Assembly (NCBI GenBank): GCA_964430295.1 | Contig: CAYSEV010000001.1 | Coordinates: forward strand, 1 to 64,000 | Source of the DNA: CAYGFH01 sp964430295 | GTDB lineage: Bacteria > Patescibacteriota > Microgenomatia > UBA10105 > UBA927 | DNA length: 64,000 nt | Reading direction: 5' to 3' | Shown: positions 63,201 to 64,000 of the stretch, piece after piece | How positions within the stretch are numbered: the stretch's first letter is position 1 | How the letters are laid out: each line of letters begins with the position of its first letter | Translations under genes and position numbers: made by a program | The notes under the pieces: model-generated | What the model was told of the DNA's origin: nothing | Databases searched by the model: none | What the model saw: the letters and a program-made list of their open reading frames with translations, nothing else

Positions 63201-64000
63201 AGGGACACAAAGCAAACTCCTTTTGTTATAACGTCACTAACTTGGACTTCGGATAAGACCGAGTATAAAAAAACTGACTCAGATTTCAAGATTAAAACAA
63301 TAGGAAAACCAAATGATGCAAAGAAATCAGACATTGTATTGCCTGAAATCGGTCCTATAGGAGAGGGTCATGCAAGCACTCGATACTCTACATCTATGCG
63401 AACGCTTGAAATAAAACCGGAAGAAAAAGCATTTGCTATATGGATAAAGAAAAAAGGTGAACGGCTAGCTATCAAATATACCGCGCCAAATGCATACAGA
63501 TCTTTAGCAACAGGTGATGAAGTGACGTTTTCATACGCATCCGCAGAGAGTGCATCAGAAGGTGTTACCTATGTTGTTGCTAAACTCGCTGACGGCAATT
63601 TTGCATTTGTTTTGAGCTCTAATCACGAAGTGCTATACGGATTACCATTTATAGCACCGGAAAATGAACCTGTCTTTGTTCAGCAAAAAGCGAATCGTGT
63701 GCAGGGGAATACCGGCTGTGGAACGGCATATGATTCGTTTCTCACAGTCTTTGCCGAGGAACCTGCAGAGCCTGTCGTTTGTTATCCTGTCAGAGCAGGT
63801 TCGCTACTTCAGTTAACTAACGGTAAAAATATCCGCATCCCAAAATGGGGGATATATGTGCAAAATGGCTTGCATATCTTTAGTCCTAAGACAGTCATGC
63901 AAGTGCCTAAAAACGGTTCGATAACAATTATAGGATTATGGGTATGGAGAACGATACAGGGAACAGAGATAACAAATACAACTCGTTCCATAACCGTACT
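51240..64000 (+). CDS. Giant multi-domain membrane/surface protein 2 (3' truncated by window)
   Basis: Frame open from ATG 51240 to the end of the window, 4,253 complete codons, no stop. The N-terminus has a basic start and a hydrophobic anchor (51339-51419). The order is: motif 4; a helical and beta region; the four-helix membrane unit shared with giant 1; motif 5; an HEAGH zincin; beta domains; an alpha/beta hydrolase; motif 6; an aminotransferase-like fold; motif 7; a zincin paralogous to the first of giant 1; motif 8; unassigned domains; motif 9. Its beginning thus mirrors the end of giant 1, so the two genes arose by duplication and shuffling of the same parts. They lie 234 bases apart in the same direction. 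Probably an envelope-bound or exported enzyme assembly; the true end and remaining domains are outside the window. Confidence 0.92.
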   Translation, partial: MVGMLQYLFAFVSHIFTLFTKRFSHGLQSKKHHSIVFGGMSGMVVGFILSFSIIYGISQDCRSAIHQLVSFKLIPVVHAAQNCPVLPPAEVAAAKANAVKKESQLRGFAKVLNQPYAITFFQYLNQLLGGSSKTANTADKTASTPLENTSSLNNISEDKVLNGQAAKEHILALARKYKGVLSTQLLSHIETAIGVGMLPKEYMSFNDGEKIQFLAGGQSSALFTPAVLQKLADYALVDPRIAIGQFSEMAAATYAEQLPQESDIRLAIVKLKEMGVNQYSLKLQLFSDGQPLWIVNTSGQSFVIRAKKTTIPIEEVRSRIASLGDTIPFTYAEQLAPGKVLLFIRNLSYDNDGEYVKLPEQASFVEKVLERFRDLGFEPDFVHESYMNLQNFMYSKFYGKMFYVDQDVFDELLKSDGIKPNDKVTRAVNSQLEELSKRSSVKTPDTAPSSVTPNPSSALNTAKQQAVVSRLKLALDGANNALVNSQRNFWFAAVGTIVFAIGMIAIMATVPWLIVPAALALLVTVPSSMFLIPNFYMSMDTNRQTLQSAQAQYISAQNDLLILERSQASATPLNISSEQAKARAQETLDAATKANNVAFNNLVFGSAATIAIVFLAVAVMMISPGLFVLPSAIALVGVVLLSSFGLFRLSSNFNTSLSTLRGTQQVVKTGVSQVISKDNPCKPTGFHLFGQVYAEGPCIILSVGGDPVATAKEGEKGEPIPSTPAQILPGSTYVVGTFDELKNVTEGKDSVGTQIKEIPSDQYVKVFPPVGATGPNNQPIQPFVVDVPTIYATQQANQPIQQQNSGAKVNMSDSSPNTTTTIRNTINRILDIRSWFPSPYSIIQNNIVLRMFAPFISPVTTSISPWSIFGRGRSEPIQEIANIVSSEEAQQYVISKYNAMISALESGAKLSSTRTTMMRAEAIAGLIASPAENIDAANRRYAMAFILMNTLVDRELAHPRQVERFFMVRTSKGIRLIYTDGKNFVTNTNPKSSTERVAVKYLTGGIKEALAYMQEYDSTVQLSDFEEVNWDASLFPFMDRTNIAPDSAKIRSKRGVEIAEDIVKKLENPPIPTAIEFAKDKLMELQPEKASSVDRALKDIAVDMNAVDGDQAVKQNAIYRKFFGDPIWQNYGLAKGYFELHVAAPKKYPLELKANSDELTDESLKAIHEWYESQQTPDEAHQERLNRGGALNMVQKIKTLLAKLGIKLPLAETDPIHNSVVVFSDDQFKLLYPDKEDANILAFYDERLGLYVIRSSANLTSNQKTELEEIKFMIAAHEAGHDMVRYIGPFMTHEWNEGMATMFMIALLVKQNGISWTEARAKVVAFVSPEYVKHLEMVEQSQFGSVLIERAFEKGFTSETVADVFLTFYKKLPNKEKMLAGATYADSTNAFTTAVTSTAQQFGIITPDQKVELWPKLYTFFVDNTVAKDLDPDTEVKFDPTTRSIGKKRVTLPILSSIPSSELFGTIAGLDRKGYALPKADFDSLDIEAPGYVLAVQNDSEAKEYLERLYRTYPGAATKPIFILVATSRRTAVSGNVLLTSNGSDLLRALDTIFQSSGPLHELRTQAKKTEVTEIRPGVYQFGSALFFVDKTTGAMAMDYAPDTSLASVQIDGRSLAQTAYVFNNTQIGISGVAYTVTTQGNAVILIKENGESVQLPIAAKSLREFPKNPGQSPLPAPVLPATQKQAAQPVVSVKQPEAVLKNPVSTSDEANVLTMKTKDGVIKVRRAELVDGKLIGHGAIIYDDPAKQIEYGATEMPIRIMFNTTDENLSGLTQETLMRELERRYVYANDVLIAWHGYLETGEQFEPAGNTVLEPWDKNGKRQMMIALSHSGTEGTYVENPDYTAKNLIAQVEAAVELVSEQINYTDEDVHITLMGHSLGGAIAFKLAEKHGLDTTGVWAKVKYIMLTPYVGDPNQLTLLNEYSLIPGVKSLGILRIINSWYLPSALRRGLLAFAHFVGFDEALFSAMMSLDLKKMDDASVRLSKDIALKNLSDAPVAIRMTQSLLNIGMVENNAPLQDLTRKSRMVVFYPGVDDTLDSAITRSFNLSRGFFQVGYDRTHNPSTASYKSHIFEVVQGLFEGFDIQKTRPGVFAQIDRRSHNFYKVVWDGLKMKFSKLSSTDPCTPTISVQIFGRVYAAGENCVIFYSNSEVETRTENGQSTGIKRNIPQSGTFRVVTQEQLTDEVLNPQTTDFKFNGKISFTNSLDGQTQNRYLVVFPSDNTPAFIIRIPDIHTQSGTQSGKVVSIDTHTNVRLDGKTWKLSYSAADTSAKLNGISLGQGDISLEKGSRNTLYVAPNYVLLIDIDPNSNELTYQKLPSDDPRVVFESLEIESLPESISPQVRERRDAAYKGDLARSILNNVDEAQDARMIEFRDGSRAFPKTPPHPAYSGETSSWKYHSEYAQKELWNSYYTSLVAALASGKSKEDIKGEVNKLLAQFRNTANLELFKEKQAFSDGLVRQLEAQPAEEFLPLTLGSAFREILNRYPLLKTIITPDQLAALKRVLIEEVKNAYMLFAASGSNAILEARGYFFPNPVKSVTTNENGSLVIDTLKKDEANTIIEIRNKDGTYKKNPVILAAYIKAIEEGAQYISFTLASKTDEGFNEILPDLAEYVYEHNRNPKYKSSPVVLMVDAVQLFGRAPESEVFQWLLVEGISGVIHTGSKAAAGPAHAGITHISTYGKTVTGTVSTVDQSIANMTTPAIVRAIGNLKAIRGMWDLGPAFQLYSPIAVALQRVYDRFFTRIGLVPIGDEEGFQRKNTFGSIRTYRLMMGWDGKTIVDAKKLLATWSPVWLMGGVLEETPLAGPLLRNGIPIGVMKWLKETVITPEDLKDPHMSAEKAANAVDDALRQVEGRMQDDLIRLAEENGVYLRIADEIAPVDQTEAAAQAALIALVNTAAKRTGVQDEGESCDPTQVGIHILPRVYAAGCKTGMTRKLYNQLITGAKLLGTRMNRIVWGRLFGKKNVFGQFKQNQVQNITSRSRLFVYSNEQMNISKYFSTEQLSDFDSIINKILDNYNKTGSYDIRHSSQQKDVININDDLTAEEKYGRMFDWTKSFFILKALQKYTKLYPFYLIGHSIIVANAALFSGTDFGTFLYQKALPWMYATVSSDIKHTAILMMISYINNLSIAGEIADMSVSELSEFNREVVNTFIKAFDRNFQLAYSNASTGLDSDELRSDAEKKILQAITINSYFPILPLPRFLTGMINQNGFMGHGTGVAFLSKALIVENRKQAISTSVHEMNHMQVDTQINTPELNYYSHLPYGLSMTLDESITRLNQLESIDAYNESYYDIGVIKLLTVLKPFLVEKVGQNTADQVFAQIKLGDFSTIVSIFGGWDAFRAYLQDPTMFGSYYKIDEIQYRDNSSDVWKKVNFENDREIFLSQSAELLLPNGIVVPMQKSIISGVKKKTNKQIVDSKSRILYTYDNADIAEEIELKDDKYILLKEYVSIGINITDFSSRLIVGARKSKEILAMQSEYADLLHSLFVEPDDVVSSIHANVNPIAKTIYMRSAHIDATCILGQRLIPQVFAESIGTVQTSYCEFAGREGLLYSPNAVLRAMIGNANGQVTRLTAIAKSLAVNADNPELSPTERRMWHFLGQIIGGDLFTYMEKLQQTTAKKIRISDAQMEDLYATYIALYPHVREAIARKNEQGTVTATYDPEVVYAVLKNTPVEIRELAVRAVSFMMQTAQHDDAGNIMSMPMDIDSVEGRRHLHDALAYYNDQFFAWLSLASPDGYQQYQERLSGRAPNALRRDVSDVSSLELIFPTIQTSASSAFPFSTQVVGSTPSKETMKSLYTVVNGDTVTASTETMSVILRDPQGRTDQSERMSIMAEEIGKYFQKHELMPEHLMDVWPQDALRFFLREQLQLMGIKKETVELTFVFRIKDVNGQWIGVALTNTDEPLVINKEGSKAVRASDPAELGTVALAQVVDKFKSEWNVYFYPIPKTGNQYVMTRKNIKSIQNELLSTMALDVPVSAYGEKLTEILQRDTKQTPFVITSLTWTSDKTEYKKTDSDFKIKTIGKPNDAKKSDIVLPEIGPIGEGHASTRYSTSMRTLEIKPEEKAFAIWIKKKGERLAIKYTAPNAYRSLATGDEVTFSYASAESASEGVTYVVAKLADGNFAFVLSSNHEVLYGLPFIAPENEPVFVQQKANRVQGNTGCGTAYDSFLTVFAEEPAEPVVCYPVRAGSLLQLTNGKNIRIPKWGIYVQNGLHIFSPKTVMQVPKNGSITIIGLWVWRTIQGTEITNTTRSITV
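51339..51419 (+). other. Giant 2: N-terminal membrane anchor
   Basis: S-I-V-F-G-G-M-S-G-M-V-V-G-F-I-L-S-F-S-I is a strong hydrophobic helix after a Lys/His-rich segment (about residues 34-60), giving an inside-to-outside orientation. A weaker aromatic hydrophobic patch lies at residues 5-20. Confidence 0.7.
51420..51488 (+). repeat. Cys-bracketed VYA motif 4 (VHA variant)
   Basis: C-x21-C immediately after the anchor helix, enclosing F-K-L-I-P-V-V-H-A-A-Q-N. Being next to a membrane helix, this copy is the one most plausibly cleaved by signal peptidase. Confidence 0.5.
52630..53270 (+). other. Giant 2: four-helix membrane unit
   Basis: Coiled coil, hydrophobic hairpin (about 52702-52845), coiled coil, second hairpin (about 53038-53181), a short polar stretch, and then motif 5. 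It is paralogous in order and length to 47340-48080 of giant 1. Confidence 0.7.
53280..53333 (+). repeat. Cys-bracketed VYA motif 5
   Basis: N-P-C-x16-C enclosing H-L-F-G-Q-V-Y-A-E-G-P, followed by the shared beta segment (S-T-Y-V-V-G ... V-K-V-F-P-P-V). Closest to motif 2 of giant 1. Confidence 0.6.
54850..55350 (+). other. Giant 2: zincin metallopeptidase-like domain (HEAGH)
   Basis: I-A-A-H-E-A-G-H-D-M-V at residues 1277-1281 with E1297 in E-W-N-E-G-M-A-T-M-F, 16 residues after the second His, gives a complete gluzincin zinc site (H-E-x2-H-x15-E). The spacing differs from the other zincins here, so it is a separate family. Likely active. Confidence 0.65.
56373..57560 (+). other. Giant 2: alpha/beta hydrolase (lipase/esterase-like)
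   Basis: The nucleophile elbow I-T-L-M-G-H-S-L-G-G puts Ser1879 in the classic lipase G-x-S-x-G. Downstream V-V-F-Y-P-G-V-D-D-T-L-D supplies Asp2035 or 2036, and Y-K-S-H-I-F-E supplies His2071, so the triad is complete and in order. An N-terminal beta strand D-V-L-I-A-W-H-G-Y carries the usual oxyanion-side H-G. The substrate could be lipid, glycolipid or an ester on the envelope. Confidence 0.68.
57609..57668 (+). repeat. Cys-bracketed VYA motif 6
   Basis: D-P-C-x18-C enclosing Q-I-F-G-R-V-Y-A-A-G-E-N just after the hydrolase domain; followed by the shared beta segment (G-T-F-R-V-V ... L-V-V-F-P-S). Confidence 0.6.
58690..59750 (+). other. Giant 2: class-V aminotransferase-like (PLP fold type I) domain
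   Basis: F-A-A-S-G-S-N-A-I-L-E-A resembles the substrate/PLP phosphate loop of cysteine-desulfurase-type enzymes, I-S-F-T-L-A-S-K-T-D-E-G the ring-stacking strand, and V-V-L-M-V-D-A-V-Q-L-F-G-R (D2633, Q2636) the D-A-x-Q site. H-T-G-S-K-A-A-A-G-P-A-H-A-G (K2664) resembles the S-x-H-K-x-x-G-P-x-G-x-G PLP lysine site, with Ser in place of the usual His. D-to-K spacing is 31, slightly long. Such an enzyme within an envelope giant would be unexpected; it may be a degenerate copy. Confidence 0.5.
59967..60023 (+). repeat. Cys-bracketed VYA motif 7
   Basis: C-D-P then I-H-I-L-P-R-V-Y-A-A-G-C: C-x17-C. It lies between the aminotransferase-like fold and the following zincin. Confidence 0.6.
60880..61290 (+). 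other. Giant 2: zincin-like domain (HEMNH, GGWDAF family)
   Basis: H-E-M-N-H (3239-3243) with E3271 in T-L-D-E-S-I-T-R-L (x27) and, further on, L-G-D-F-S-T-I-V-S-I-F-G-G-W-D-A-F. It is clearly paralogous to zincin 1 of giant 1 (46600-47190), which keeps the same spacing and the same tail. Confidence 0.62.
61788..61859 (+). repeat. Cys-bracketed VYA motif 8
   Basis: T-C-I-L-G-Q-R-L-I-P-Q-V-F-A-E-S, with the second Cys 23 residues after the first (C-x22-C). Confidence 0.5.
63717..63782 (+). repeat. Cys-bracketed VYA motif 9
   Basis: G-C-G-T-A-Y-D-S-F-L-T-V-F-A-E-E then V-V-C: C-x20-C. The following residues start a beta segment that runs to the window end. Confidence 0.5.

Overview
The window is one contiguous piece of a bacterial chromosome that is dominated by two adjacent giant genes on the + strand. 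The first (8280-51005) encodes 14,241 residues without a stop. The second starts at 51240 and is still open at 64000, so at least 4,253 residues are visible. Together they occupy about 87% of the window. The sequence suggests a Candidate Phyla Radiation (Patescibacteria) bacterium, probably of the Microgenomates group. The grounds are Pro/Thr-rich stalks with small Cys-rich knots, N-terminal anchors followed by an R-S-R-A-S type segment, weak or absent Shine-Dalgarno sites, GTG/TTG starts and tRNAs without an encoded CCA. This placement is inference. Genes end in TAA and TGA and the giant frames contain no in-frame TGA, which argues for the standard bacterial code.

Layout. 1-1055: C-terminal part of a fibre-like surface protein (beta repeats, lectin-like domain, Pro/Thr linker, SH3b). 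1052-3370 (-): secreted, membrane-anchored multi-domain surface protein that meets the previous gene tail to tail. 3443-4153: membrane-anchored LytR C-terminal-domain protein. 4327-6084: transcription terminator Rho with an RGG-rich N-terminus and an unusual insertion. 6272-7357: LysM-LysM-M23 cell-wall peptidase. 7488-7697 (-): two alanine tRNAs separated by a strong inverted repeat. 7774-7998 (-): small one-pass membrane protein. 8280-51005 and 51240-64000: the two giant proteins.

Giant protein 1 reads, in order: membrane anchor; Thr/Pro stalk with Cys-rich knots; hydrophobic segments; coiled coil; a SecA-like ATPase module with altered motifs; membrane module A; FHA domain; an unrecognised beta domain; a membrane helix; two papain-like (NlpC/CHAP-type) domains; membrane module B (paralogous to A); a beta-propeller-like region; helical bundles; two degenerate PP2C-like domains; long coiled coil; FHA-like sandwich; a further membrane segment; kinase-like fold; zincin-like domain; a four-helix membrane unit; a second zincin-like domain. 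Giant protein 2 begins with an anchor and a paralogue of the four-helix membrane unit, then carries a zincin (HEAGH), an alpha/beta hydrolase, a class-V aminotransferase-like fold, another zincin paralogous to the first one in protein 1, and unassigned beta domains.

The clearest unexplained signal is a short Cys-bracketed motif, C-x(16-22)-C enclosing a hydrophobic stretch that ends in [VI]-[YFH]-A, found nine times across both giants. Several copies are followed by the same ~95-residue beta segment. It resembles the signal-peptidase site of the real signal peptide in the 1052-3370 gene (V-V-Y-A). The whole neighbourhood looks devoted to the cell envelope. My working inference is that the giants form a very large surface or envelope apparatus that combines peptidoglycan-, protein- and lipid-active domains with phosphorylation-type regulatory folds. 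All domain calls were made by eye and have not been checked against a profile library.
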